From Halocatena salina (lineage in GTDB: Archaea > Halobacteriota > Halobacteria > Halobacteriales > Haloarculaceae): 64,000 nucleotides of DNA. Shown here piece by piece: positions 42,857-51,455 of the stretch. The translations under genes were made by a program, and so were the position numbers. The stretch lies in the NCBI RefSeq assembly GCF_023115355.1, contig NZ_CP096019.1, positions 620,001 through 684,000 on the forward strand. Direction: 5' to 3'. Within the stretch, counting starts at the first letter, position 1. Each line of letters opens with the position of its first letter. A model generated the notes under the pieces. That model did not search any database, was not told where the DNA came from, and saw only the letters and a list, made by a program, of their open reading frames with translations.

Positions 42857-44061
42857 CGGTGTGCCTCCCAGTTTTCGACCGTAACCAGTTCGTCTTCCGG
42901 TATCCCTTCGCGTGATTCGGGAACGACGACCCACCCATCGGTGAAAGCGACACTTGAAAGGACCCCTGCACCGCTCACGTAGGCCGTCGTGGCGATGGGT
43001 TGTTCTCCGGATCGATCGACCGTCACTCGGGCGTACGTCCGTACGCCCGGCTCGCTGTGGATCTTCCGCGAGAGCCGCGCCTCCGTGGCGGGGTGGGGGT
43101 CACACTGACAGTGGCCCACGTGCTTGATCAACGGTCGGAGAAACTGCACGGCAGTGACGATACAGGAAACCGGATAACCCGGTAACATGACGACCGGCGT
43201 ATCGTCGACGATGCCGAGAGCAACCGGATGTCCCGGTGAAAGCGCCACCCCGTGAACGAGCACCCGTCCGAGTTCCGAGACCACTGAGGGAACGAGATCA
43301 CGCTCGCCAACGCTCGTGCCACCGGTAGTGACGACGACGTCAGCGGTGAGATCACGTTCGATGGCGACACCCAACGCCTCGAACTCGTCGGGAACGACGT
43401 CCCGATAGATGGGTGTACCACCCCACCGATCGACGTACTGGGCGACGGTCTGGCCGTTGGTCTCGATGGTTTCTCCCGGCTCTGGTGTGGATTGGACCAG
43501 TTCTTCTCCGGTCGGAATCACGCTGACAGTCGGGCGTTCGTACACCGGGACGTCCGAGACGCCAGTTGATTTGAGCAGCCCGAGATCCGACGGCCGAAGC
43601 TGGTGGCTGGAATCGAACAGTTGCTGTCCCATCTCGACATCTTCACCGATCGGAGCGACGTTCTCACCGCCTGCGACAGCTTCGAAGATCTCCACCTCGT
43701 CATCGTGGGGTTCCGTTTGTTCGACCTGTACCACTGCGTCGGCACCCGATGGGAGTTTCTGACCGGTATCGACCGGAACGACGCTATCCGGACCCACCGT
43801 CTCGCTTGCTCCGAGCGTCACCGGCGAGCGATCGCTTGCCCCGAACGTGTCCCGAGCACGAACGGCCCACCCATCCATCGCCACCCGTTGGTAGGCGGGA
43901 ACGTCACGGTTGGATCGAACAGGCGCAGAGAGCACCCGTCCGCCCGCCTCCAAGAGGGATACTCGCTCGGTGTCGGTGAGTGGCTTCGAGGCCTCGAGCA
44001 GTTTCGATCGTGCAGCGTCCACCCGAGCTACCGAACTGAACCCCCCGCACACGTCAGTCAT
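42853..44061 (-). CDS. moeA: molybdopterin molybdotransferase (MoeA)
   Basis: The protein has 402 residues. MoeA landmarks are DVPAYQRVAMDGWAVRARDT, GQKLPSGADAVVQVEQTEP, SVIPTGEELV, DVVVTTGGTSVGERDLVPSV and VMLPGYPVSCIVTA. It inserts molybdate into adenylylated molybdopterin. It is the first cistron of a translationally coupled moeA pair. The start at 44061 (MTDVCGGFSSVARVD) is chosen because upstream sequence lies in the divergent promoter and the antisense of the Hsp20 gene. Two MoeA copies may separate molybdenum from tungsten use, an inference. Confidence 0.9.
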   Translation of the reverse strand: MTDVCGGFSSVARVDAARSKLLEASKPLTDTERVSLLEAGGRVLSAPVRSNRDVPAYQRVAMDGWAVRARDTFGASDRSPVTLGASETVGPDSVVPVDTGQKLPSGADAVVQVEQTEPHDDEVEIFEAVAGGENVAPIGEDVEMGQQLFDSSHQLRPSDLGLLKSTGVSDVPVYERPTVSVIPTGEELVQSTPEPGETIETNGQTVAQYVDRWGGTPIYRDVVPDEFEALGVAIERDLTADVVVTTGGTSVGERDLVPSVVSELGRVLVHGVALSPGHPVALGIVDDTPVVMLPGYPVSCIVTAVQFLRPLIKHVGHCQCDPHPATEARLSRKIHSEPGVRTYARVTVDRSGEQPIATTAYVSGAGVLSSVAFTDGWVVVPESREGIPEDELVTVENWEAHR

Positions 44062-44191
44062 ATCTGACCGTCCGTGCGATGCAACAAAAACGTCCCGGGG
44101 GACGGTCCGAAACGCCAGAGCACCGAACGAGACGTTGCCCGATAGAACGTGTTCCGGGGGTTTTTTCGCCCATGCGAGCGTACATACAGGT

Positions 44192-44554
44192 ATGTCTGCC
44201 CTACGTAATGCGGTTCGGGAGCTGGGGTTGCCCGATTCGGTGTTCGTCGATGTGGGGGAGTCCGACGACGAGTACGTACTCGTCGTCGATCTTCCGGGGG
44301 CAACCCCGGAGACAGTAGACGTGTGGGTGAACGACCACCAGCTCCGGATCGAAGCCCGCCGTGAAAAGGAGTCTCCGACCGAGTTCCGATATCTCAAAGA
44401 AGATCGGTCGATGTTTATCGACGTCACGTTACCCCTCCCACCGGACGTCGATACCGACGCGGACGTAGATGATGGGGCGACCATCCACCGGGGCGTTCTC
44501 AAGCTCCGGTTACCCAAGTCGACCGGGCGTCGGATCCCGATCACGGAGGGCTGA
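44192..44554 (+). CDS. Hsp20/alpha-crystallin small heat-shock protein
   Basis: The protein has 120 residues. The alpha-crystallin domain begins at EYVLVVDLPGATPETVDVWV and ends with the signature HRGVLKLRLPKSTGRRIPIT, which includes the C-terminal I-x-I anchoring motif as IPI. It acts as a holdase chaperone. It is divergent from moeA and 15 nt before the ABC1 kinase, so probably co-transcribed with it. Confidence 0.87.
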   Translation: MSALRNAVRELGLPDSVFVDVGESDDEYVLVVDLPGATPETVDVWVNDHQLRIEARREKESPTEFRYLKEDRSMFIDVTLPLPPDVDTDADVDDGATIHRGVLKLRLPKSTGRRIPITEG

Positions 44555-44569
44555 GGTGGCAGATCGGTG

Positions 44570-46234
44570 ATGTTCCGCGCGTACCGGCGGTTTTTCGTCG
44601 TCGCGTGGCAGTTCCTTCCGCTTTTCTTCGCGTTCGCCCGTGATCGTCACCGGTTTCTCCTGTTCGGAGAGGGGCGGCGGGTGTCGAGCGAACAGCATCG
44701 CGAACGCGCGCGCACCCTTCGAAGCTCCTTTCTCACGCTCGGGCCGACGTTCATCAAACTGGGACAACTGCTTTCGACGCGGCCCGATATCCTTCCACCG
44801 GAGTACATCGACGAGCTGACTCAACTCCAAGACCGGGTTCCGCCCGCGCCGTGGCCCGAGGCGCGAGATGTGATCGAATCCGAACTCGGTCCCATCGAGG
44901 AAGCCTACGACAACTTCGACACCGAGAGTATCAGCGGTGCGAGCCTCGGACAGGTGTATGTTGCCGAATTCGACGATGAGACTGTGGCGGTGAAAGTCCG
45001 TCGTCCGGGAATCGGGCCGCTCGTCCGAACCGACTTGCGCGTCATCAAATTCTCGGTGCCCCTGTTGGTGCCGTTCGTCGATGAAGCACAAGCGTTCTCG
45101 CTTGAGACGCTTGCTGATGAGTTCGCCCGAGTTATCCGACAGGAGATGGACTACGAACGGGAGGCGGCTATGCTCCGTGAGATCCGAGGTGATCTCGACA
45201 ACGAGAATGTCCAGGTACCAGTCGTCGTTGATGAACGCTCGACCGGCCGGGTGCTCACGATGGAGTACGTCAGTGGAACGAAGATAACCGAAATCGATGA
45301 CGTCGACGCGCTCGACGTCGATCGTACCCAGCTCGCCGAAACGCTCGAACGAGCGTACTTCGAGATGATCATCGTCCACGGCGTGTTTCACGCCGATCCC
45401 CACCCTGGAAATCTGGCAGTCAAACCCGATGGAACTCTTGTACTGTACGATTTCGGGATGAGTGGTCGAGTCGATCCGTTCGTCCAAGATCGGATCGTCG
45501 ATTTCTACATTGCCATCGCAAACCGGGATACGGACGCCATACTCGATGCGCTCATCGAGATGGGAACGCTCAGTCCCGAAGCTGATCGAGAGGTGATGGC
45601 GGACGTAATGGAACTCGCCATCGCCGATGCCCGGGGAGAGGAAATCGAACAGTACCGCGTCCAACAGATAATCAACCAGATCGAAGACACGGTTTACGAG
45701 TTCCCGCTCCGCCTGCCGCCGGATCTCGCGCTCGTGCTCCGGGTGGCAACCGTCGTCGAAGGCGTCTGTGTCACGCTCGATCCGGAGTTCGATTTCATCG
45801 CGGTCGCAACGGAGTTCCTACGCGAAGAGGGTTACCTCGAAGCCACTGCGCGCGAGTTCGTCCGCGAACAGCTCGACGAATTCGAACGAGCGACGCGATC
45901 GACGCTGCGCGTGCCACCGAAACTCGAAAGCGCGTTGGACCGCGTCGAACGCGATAACCTCGTCGTCCAATCCGAACTGAACGACCCTAACGGCGTGCTC
46001 GACACCCTTGCCAAACGGCTCGTGCTCGGGATGGGGCTATCGGTCAGCGTGCTTTCGACCGTAGCGTTGTACATCGCTGCGGAACTGCTCGGGGCGCTTT
46101 TCATGATAGTGCTCTCGCTCGGCATTGCCGCGGTGCTGTATCACTCGTTCCGGAAACGACGGGGAATCCGCGCGCGACCGCAGTTCACGCGCCAGAGCAT
46201 GCGTCAACGAGAGGACGAGCGAATCGAGGACTGA
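44570..46234 (+). CDS. ABC1/UbiB-family atypical kinase
   Basis: The protein has 554 residues. The family KxGQ motif reads FIKLGQLLSTRPDILP, the Ala-rich loop SGASLGQVYVAEF replaces the glycine loop, and then come VAVKVRRPG (ion-pair Lys), QEMDYEREAAML (ExD), FHADPHPGNLAV (catalytic) and LVLYDFGMSG (DFG). Two membrane helices end the protein (about 483-505 and 507-525). UbiB/COQ8 members support isoprenoid-quinone synthesis or membrane lipid handling by ATPase activity; in haloarchaea the quinone is menaquinone. A GTG at 44567 is an alternative start. Confidence 0.88.
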   Translation: MFRAYRRFFVVAWQFLPLFFAFARDRHRFLLFGEGRRVSSEQHRERARTLRSSFLTLGPTFIKLGQLLSTRPDILPPEYIDELTQLQDRVPPAPWPEARDVIESELGPIEEAYDNFDTESISGASLGQVYVAEFDDETVAVKVRRPGIGPLVRTDLRVIKFSVPLLVPFVDEAQAFSLETLADEFARVIRQEMDYEREAAMLREIRGDLDNENVQVPVVVDERSTGRVLTMEYVSGTKITEIDDVDALDVDRTQLAETLERAYFEMIIVHGVFHADPHPGNLAVKPDGTLVLYDFGMSGRVDPFVQDRIVDFYIAIANRDTDAILDALIEMGTLSPEADREVMADVMELAIADARGEEIEQYRVQQIINQIEDTVYEFPLRLPPDLALVLRVATVVEGVCVTLDPEFDFIAVATEFLREEGYLEATAREFVREQLDEFERATRSTLRVPPKLESALDRVERDNLVVQSELNDPNGVLDTLAKRLVLGMGLSVSVLSTVALYIAAELLGALFMIVLSLGIAAVLYHSFRKRRGIRARPQFTRQSMRQREDERIED

Positions 46235-46316
46235 GCACATGCCACTGCGCTGTCGGCGTCTGGATGACCCGATCCCAAGGCAATTGCTGAATTCGATGGA
46301 GGATCTGGTGTTGAAT

Positions 46317-47492
46317 TTACGGCACCACATCGGCCCAAACCAGCCTGTGATCGGATGCCGTCTCCACGTCCCGTCTCAGCCCTCGCCGGTTCGCGTTCTC
46401 GCTGGGCCACACCACCGCGGAGTTACGGACCGAGAGATCCGGTGAGGGGAGCACGTAATCGACCTGCTGTCCGAACTCGGCCGTTAAATACGGTGAACTA
46501 GCCTGTGCGCCACCGGGACTCGTGGGGAACCGTCGGGTGTTGAATTCCCCACCGAGGAAATACGTATCCACAGCCCGGAGCGTCTCGTCGTCTCCGGGGC
46601 TGGCGTTCATATCGCCCAGCAGGACGTACGACGCGTCGTCGTAGAGACCGCCGCGTCGTCCGTCGTCATCGCACACGTAACTCACACCGGCGGCGTAGTC
46701 GGCCAACAGCCGGATCTCATCGTGACAACGCTTTCCGTTGAAGTTCTCCGGCCCATCGAACACGGGCGGCGTCGGGTGGGCCAACAGCGCGTGGACGGTG
46801 GTGCCAAGACAGGCAACGGGTACGTCAACGTGGGTTTTCGAGGAGAGCCGAAACCGATCCGTCTCCTCATCGGTAAGATACATGTCGGAGACGGGATCGC
46901 GCACGATTTCACTGTCGGGCATATCCTGCCATCGAAACCGTCGAAACGACCGGACTGCGTCGGTCTCGATCGGGTACCGACTTACGATCGCCAGCGCGTA
47001 CTGGCCGGGGTACTGGCCGAAGCCGTAAGCATCGTCGGCGTATCCCTGATCGCCGGGGGTGTCGTCGATCGTCCCGTCGTTATCGAGATCCATCCCGCTG
47101 TGGACGCCCGTGTTGCTCGGTGGCGTGTGAACGAACGGATACTCGATGCCGGTGAGGTCCTCGCGCTGCGGAACGCGCAGGTAGTTCTCGACGAACGCCC
47201 GGGCGTTCGTTGGCGTGGCTGGCACGTCTTTGACCACACTCGCCTGTCGGTTGTTGACGAGTTCGTTGAGCGCGAGCACGTCCGGACGAACCTCCTGAAT
47301 CACCCGCGCGGCAGCAGCTGCTTGGGGATCCCCCCGAGACTGTACCTGTTCAGTCGTGAGATCCTCGATGTTGTACGTCGCAAACGTGACCGACCGAGGA
47401 ACCGATCTCCCCCCTACAATCCCACCGAGGGACACCGCTGCGACCGCTGTCCCACTCACTGCCAGAAATCCGCGTCGTGACGTGTGTTCCAT
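46317..47492 (-). CDS. Tat-exported endonuclease/exonuclease/phosphatase-fold protein
   Basis: The protein has 391 residues. The N-terminus has a twin-arginine signal, SRRGFLAVSGTAVAAVSLGG, so it is exported folded. The mature part has the DNase I-like phosphodiesterase fold: VTFATYNIEDLTTEQ, PDVLALNELVNNRQ (metal Glu), VDVPVACLGTTVHALLAHPT, YVLLGDMNASPGDDET and the final SDHRLVWADV. It contains a DNDGTIDDTPGDQGYADD segment like a calcium-binding loop. It may be an extracellular nuclease or phosphodiesterase. The frame is open further upstream, but the Tat motif fixes the start at 47492. Confidence 0.83.
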   Translation of the reverse strand: MEHTSRRGFLAVSGTAVAAVSLGGIVGGRSVPRSVTFATYNIEDLTTEQVQSRGDPQAAAAARVIQEVRPDVLALNELVNNRQASVVKDVPATPTNARAFVENYLRVPQREDLTGIEYPFVHTPPSNTGVHSGMDLDNDGTIDDTPGDQGYADDAYGFGQYPGQYALAIVSRYPIETDAVRSFRRFRWQDMPDSEIVRDPVSDMYLTDEETDRFRLSSKTHVDVPVACLGTTVHALLAHPTPPVFDGPENFNGKRCHDEIRLLADYAAGVSYVCDDDGRRGGLYDDASYVLLGDMNASPGDDETLRAVDTYFLGGEFNTRRFPTSPGGAQASSPYLTAEFGQQVDYVLPSPDLSVRNSAVVWPSENANRRGLRRDVETASDHRLVWADVVP

Positions 47493-47610
47493 GCACGAAC
47501 AGATCATAGAACACGAATAGTTATCTTTTTGATTCGAATATCCATCGTGTTTGGTAGACGAACGGAGTGCACAGTAATGGTATTTTTTGCCTTCGGTGTG
47601 AACGGGTGGT

Positions 47611-48678
47611 ATGGATATCGAGCCGTTCACGTTGGAGCGCTGGTTTGCAGCCCATGAGCACGAGGCCGACATCATGCTCGCCGAAAGCGGGATTCGGAGC
47701 CTTTCAGCGTCCCGATTCGATCTCGATGTCGGGAAACTCGGATACGTGATCCCAACCAACGGCGATCCATCGTTCCGGGCCGAGATCGCTGCCCGGTACG
47801 GTCGTGATCAGGACGAAGTGGTGTTCACCTGTGGCACACAGGAAGCGAACTTCCTCGCGTTTCTGTCGCTGTTGAACGAGGGCGACCACGCGGTCGTCGT
47901 CACGCCGACCTATCAGTCCCTGCACGCGGTACCCGATTCTCTTGGGACCGTCACGCGCGTGGAGTTGACTCCTCCCGAGTGGTCGCTCGATCCCGACGCG
48001 ATCGCGGAGGCCATGCGCCCGGAGACGACGCTCGTCGTCGTGAACAATCCCAACAACCCGACTGGAAAATACCACTCCGAGGAGACGATGAACGCCGTGT
48101 ACGAACTGGCCGCCGACCGCGGCGTGTATCTGCTGTGCGATGAGGTGTATCGGATGCTGGCCGACGATCCGATCCCGCCCGTGGCCAGCATGGGACCGTA
48201 CGGAATTTCGACAACCAGTCTGACGAAGGCGTACGGATTGGCTGGGCTTCGATTCGGGTGGCTAGCGGGACCGCCAGAGGTCGTCTCGACGATCAATCAC
48301 TGGAAGGATTACACCACGATCTCGCCGTCACCGTTCGGCCAACACGTCGCCAAACAAGCGATCGACGCGGAAAACGAGATCCTTGCTGAGAACCGTGGGC
48401 TGGCTCGGGAACACAAAGCGGAGACCCACAGCGTGTTAGAAACGCACGGTCTCGACTGGTACGATCCCGTCGGTGTCAACGGCTTCGTGACCGTTCCGGA
48501 CGGCTTTGCGACCGGACGATCGTTCTGTGAACGGTTCCTTCGAGAGGAGAGCGTGGTTCTCGCGCCGGGAGATGCGTTCGGCGTGTCCGACCGCTTTCGG
48601 ATCGGGTTCGGACTGGCGCGCGAGGAGTTGAACGAAGGACTTTCCCGGCTCGATTCGTTCCTCTCACGCCACGAGTAG
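47611..48678 (+). CDS. class I/II PLP-dependent aminotransferase
   Basis: The protein has 355 residues. PLP-fold landmarks are VVVNNPNNPTGKYHSEE, LLCDEVYRML, the Schiff-base lysine in TTSLTKAYGLAGLRFGW, and DRFRIGFGLAREELNEGL with the substrate-carboxylate arginine. The first 15 residues (EPFTLERWFAAHEHEADIM) fit a capreomycidine-synthase/aspartate-aminotransferase-like subgroup. Substrate unknown. It lies upstream of the eIF5A gene but has its own promoter region and a divergent neighbour. Confidence 0.83.
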   Translation: MDIEPFTLERWFAAHEHEADIMLAESGIRSLSASRFDLDVGKLGYVIPTNGDPSFRAEIAARYGRDQDEVVFTCGTQEANFLAFLSLLNEGDHAVVVTPTYQSLHAVPDSLGTVTRVELTPPEWSLDPDAIAEAMRPETTLVVVNNPNNPTGKYHSEETMNAVYELAADRGVYLLCDEVYRMLADDPIPPVASMGPYGISTTSLTKAYGLAGLRFGWLAGPPEVVSTINHWKDYTTISPSPFGQHVAKQAIDAENEILAENRGLAREHKAETHSVLETHGLDWYDPVGVNGFVTVPDGFATGRSFCERFLREESVVLAPGDAFGVSDRFRIGFGLAREELNEGLSRLDSFLSRHE

Positions 48679-48708
48679 CTCTCCACCGGTGCTAATGCTT
48701 CCAAACCG

Positions 48709-48714
48709 TTTATA
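48709..48714 (+). promoter_or_regulatory. TATA box of the eIF5A gene
   Basis: TTTATA in the context AACCGTTTATACCAG lies 29 bases upstream of the ATG at 48738. The spacing predicts a leaderless or nearly leaderless transcript. Confidence 0.6.
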
Positions 48715-48737
48715 CCAGCACACCTGATACACGCGGT

Positions 48738-49112
48738 ATGGCGAAACAACAGACGGAAGTTCGTGATCTCCAAGAGGGTAGCTACGTGATGATCGACGAG
48801 ACACCCTGTGTGATCAACTCCTACAGCACGGCAAAACCCGGCAAACACGGGAGCGCGAAAGCTCGTGTCGAGGGGAAAGGCGTGTTCGACGAACGGAAGC
48901 GCAACTTCACCCAGCCCGTCGACGCGAAGGTGTGGGTGCCGATCATCGACCGCAAACAGGGCCAAGTCATCAGCCTCGACGGCGACGACATGCAGGTAAT
49001 GGATCTGGAAAGCTACGAGACGTTTACGATGCGAGTCCCGGACGGACTGGACCCATCTCCTGACGACGAGATCGAGTATCTCGAACACGAGAGCCAACGG
49101 AAAGTCGTCTGA
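48738..49112 (+). CDS. eif5A: translation factor IF-5A (hypusine-containing)
   Basis: The protein has 124 residues. The hypusination site is Lys36 in [17 protein letters not shown], on the exposed loop of the N-terminal SH3-like domain; the C-terminal OB domain follows. It helps ribosomes through stall-prone motifs such as polyproline. The gene is followed 25 nt later by agmatinase, with deoxyhypusine synthase 2.3 kb on, which is the modification pathway for this very lysine. Confidence 0.95.
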   Translation: MAKQQTEVRDLQEGSYVMIDETPCVINSYSTAKPGKHGSAKARVEGKGVFDERKRNFTQPVDAKVWVPIIDRKQGQVISLDGDDMQVMDLESYETFTMRVPDGLDPSPDDEIEYLEHESQRKVV

Positions 49113-49137
49113 TCACGCTCGTTCTGATCCACCACCT

Positions 49138-49959
49138 ATGTTTCCCGGAGCAGTAACCGATCGAGAGGCAGCTGCGTACGTGATCGTCGGTGCGCCGCTC
49201 GACGTGTCGACGACGTTCCAGCCCGGCACTCGATTCGGGCCGGATCGAGTGCGGCTGTTCGCCCGGTCGTTCGAGGATTACGACCACCACACCGGAGGTC
49301 ACTTTTCCGAGCTCGGTGTTCACGACGACGGTGACCTCCACGCGTGGGACGACGCCGAGGAGTATCTCACGTTCCTCGGCGGGAAGCTTTCAGACATCCG
49401 CAATGAAGGGGCGCTACCGATCCTCATCGGGGGAGAACACACCGTCAGCCGCGCCGGTGTCCGGGCGTGTGAGCCGGACGTGTTCGTCGCGCTCGATGCA
49501 CATCTTGATCTCCGGGCGGAGTACGACGGGAATCCGTCGAGCCACGCCACCGTCACCCACCACGCGCTCGAAACGGCCGATGAGGCGATCATCCTCGGTG
49601 CGCGAACCGGCGACGAAACCGAGTGGGAGCGGGCAAGCGCCGAGGATGTAACCGTAGTCGAGCCCAACGAGCTATCGGACTGGCTGGCGTCCGTTCGGGA
49701 CCAATCACTGGCGATCGACGGCTCGGTGTATCTGAGTGTCGACATCGACGCCGCTGATCCGAGCGTTGCGCCCGGTACCGGAACGATGGAGCCGTTCGGA
49801 CTCGGTGCGCGGGAGATGCAGGCGGTGGTCCGTACGCTCGCACCAGCTTGTGTGGGGTTCGACGTGGTAGAGGTGAACGACCGCGACGACGGACAGGCAG
49901 CAACGCTCGCTGGGAAATTGCTCCGGTCGTTCGTCTATCAACACGCCGCTGACACATGA
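49138..49959 (+). CDS. speB: agmatinase (ureohydrolase)
   Basis: The protein has 273 residues. Manganese ligands are visible in GGEHTVSRAG, VALDAHLDLRAEYDG and SVDIDAADPSVAPGTGTMEP, together with SHATVTHHAL. It hydrolyses agmatine to putrescine and urea, or an agmatine-containing intermediate. Haloarchaea have been reported to need an agmatinase-like enzyme beside the eIF5A gene for hypusine formation through an agmatine route, so its position is meaningful. It probably shares a transcript with the eIF5A gene. Confidence 0.9.
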   Translation: MFPGAVTDREAAAYVIVGAPLDVSTTFQPGTRFGPDRVRLFARSFEDYDHHTGGHFSELGVHDDGDLHAWDDAEEYLTFLGGKLSDIRNEGALPILIGGEHTVSRAGVRACEPDVFVALDAHLDLRAEYDGNPSSHATVTHHALETADEAIILGARTGDETEWERASAEDVTVVEPNELSDWLASVRDQSLAIDGSVYLSVDIDAADPSVAPGTGTMEPFGLGAREMQAVVRTLAPACVGFDVVEVNDRDDGQAATLAGKLLRSFVYQHAADT

Positions 49960-50022
49960 CTTTCCTTTGACGTCTTCTTTTGTGCTCGTAGTGAGCTTTT
50001 GCAGCGTTTACACTCGTTAACA

Positions 50023-50225
50023 ATGAGTTCAGAGACGTCAGATAAGCATATTCGGGTGCCTACTCGGATTCACGACCGAATCAAGGCGCTGAAAGGAGGG
50101 GAGAGGCGGTTGACCGTCTTATCGGCGGGTACACGCTTCTCGACTTCGCAACTGAAACGGAGTGGGTTGACGATGCCGCCGGGCGAGAGGAACTGGAGCA
50201 GACGATGGTCTCGAATGATACTTGA
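50023..50225 (+). pseudogene. VapB-type antitoxin broken by a short deletion
   Basis: The reading starts MSSETSDKHIRVPTRIHDRI and KALK, the ribbon-helix-helix end of a haloarchaeal VapB. Just after codon KALK (about 50095-50105) the frame shifts; the rest continues in another frame as EAVDRLIGGYTLLDFATETE and ends at the TGA at 50223-50225. The join lacks the few residues expected between the parts, so a short frame-shifting deletion, not just one base, is likely. The residual 3' end overlaps the vapC start. Confidence 0.72.
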
Positions 50226-50610
50226 TACGAATTATCTTATTGCTCTCCGGGACAACGACGACGGCGCGAAAGCCAAACCAGCCGAACTCGAAGCGACGGG
50301 ACTGCCGCTCCGCCTCCCATCCATCGTCATTTGGGAGCTCTATTTCGGAGTTGGAGCAGGCACGGATACGATACCCAACCAGCGGGCTTATGAGAAACTC
50401 ACTGCCAACAAACCGATCGCACCACTCGATGGGACCCTTGCCCGGCGATAGGGAATCTTGATGGGGACCCACCGGGCGAGCAATACGAAACCGAACCTTA
50501 ATTCAGAGAACGCCATTGTCGCGGCAACGGGGCTGAAGTACGATGAACCAGTCGTGACAGACGAGAGCGACTTCGAGACCGTCGACGGGTTGCGCGTCGA
50601 GTCGTACTGA
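50215..50610 (+). pseudogene. VapC-type PIN toxin with internal stop
   Basis: From the ATG at 50215 the frame reads as VapC: MILDTNYLIALRDND (first catalytic Asp), IVIWELYFGVGAG (Glu) and PLDGTLARR. It then meets TAG at 50449-50451, and past it continues in the same frame with GILMGTHRASNTKPNLNSEN and VVTDESDFETVDGLRVESY to 50610. The third acidic position appears as Asn (SENAIVAATG) where Asp is usual, a second damage. The PIN domain is therefore inactive unless the stop is read through. Confidence 0.75.
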
Positions 50611-50669
50611 GCTTGACACCGTTGTCCCCATTGCCCCACGTTTTTGGCAGGCTCTCCTCAATCTGGGGT

Positions 50670-51428
50670 ATGGAACTGCGAGAGTTGTGCGATCGACTCG
50701 ACGAGCATCTTCGTATCGACGCGTTCGCCGATATCGACGCGAGTGCGAACGGACTGCAGGTCGGACCGCAACGAGCCGAGATCGACCACGTTGCGCTCGC
50801 GGTCGACGCCGCCGTAGCAACGGTCGAGGAAGCCGCTGCGCTGGACGCGGATCTCCTCCTCGTTCATCACGGGGTGTCGTGGGGTGGCTTCGAACGAGTG
50901 ACCGACCGAAAGTACGAACGGATCGCCCCTCTCATCGAAAACGACATTGCGCTGTACGCCGCCCACCTTCCGCTCGACGGCCACCAACAGCTGGGGAACG
51001 CGGCTGGAGTGGCCGACCGGCTGGATCTTCGAGACCGAGCGCCGTTCGGATCGGTGGGTCCAGAACGGATCGGCCAGCGCGGTCGGCTTCCGGAACCGAT
51101 GACCACCGAGGAGGTGACCGATCGGCTCACGACGCTCGAAAACGAGCGCGTACAGACGCTTCCCTTCGGCCCGGAGCCGATCGAACGCGTGGCGATCGTC
51201 ACCGGCAGCGGCGTCGATTGGATCGACGAAGCCAGCGACGTCGGCGTGGATGCGCTCATCACTGGCGAAGGCAAACAACAGGCCTACCACGAGGCCAAAG
51301 AGAGTGCACTCACCGTCTTCCTCGCCGGGCATTACGCCACCGAGACGTTCGGCGTTCGCGCGCTCGGATCGCTGCTCGATCGCTGGAGGATCGAAACGTC
51401 GTTTATCGACCATCCGACCGGACTATAA
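50670..51428 (+). CDS. Nif3-like dinuclear metal-centre protein
   Basis: The protein has 252 residues. Metal ligands of the NIF3/DUF34 family appear as ADLLLVHHGVSWGG (paired His), YAAHLPLDGH and, near the end, FLAGHYATETFGVRAL (His and Glu). Members form toroidal hexamers with two metals per subunit; one biochemical role proposed is GTP cyclohydrolase-like, none is settled. It starts 60 nt after the ruined vapC and 28 nt before the next gene, so it probably belongs to the same unit as deoxyhypusine synthase. Confidence 0.88.
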   Translation: MELRELCDRLDEHLRIDAFADIDASANGLQVGPQRAEIDHVALAVDAAVATVEEAAALDADLLLVHHGVSWGGFERVTDRKYERIAPLIENDIALYAAHLPLDGHQQLGNAAGVADRLDLRDRAPFGSVGPERIGQRGRLPEPMTTEEVTDRLTTLENERVQTLPFGPEPIERVAIVTGSGVDWIDEASDVGVDALITGEGKQQAYHEAKESALTVFLAGHYATETFGVRALGSLLDRWRIETSFIDHPTGL

Positions 51429-51455
51429 TCGGCTGACGATGGACGACGATCTCCG

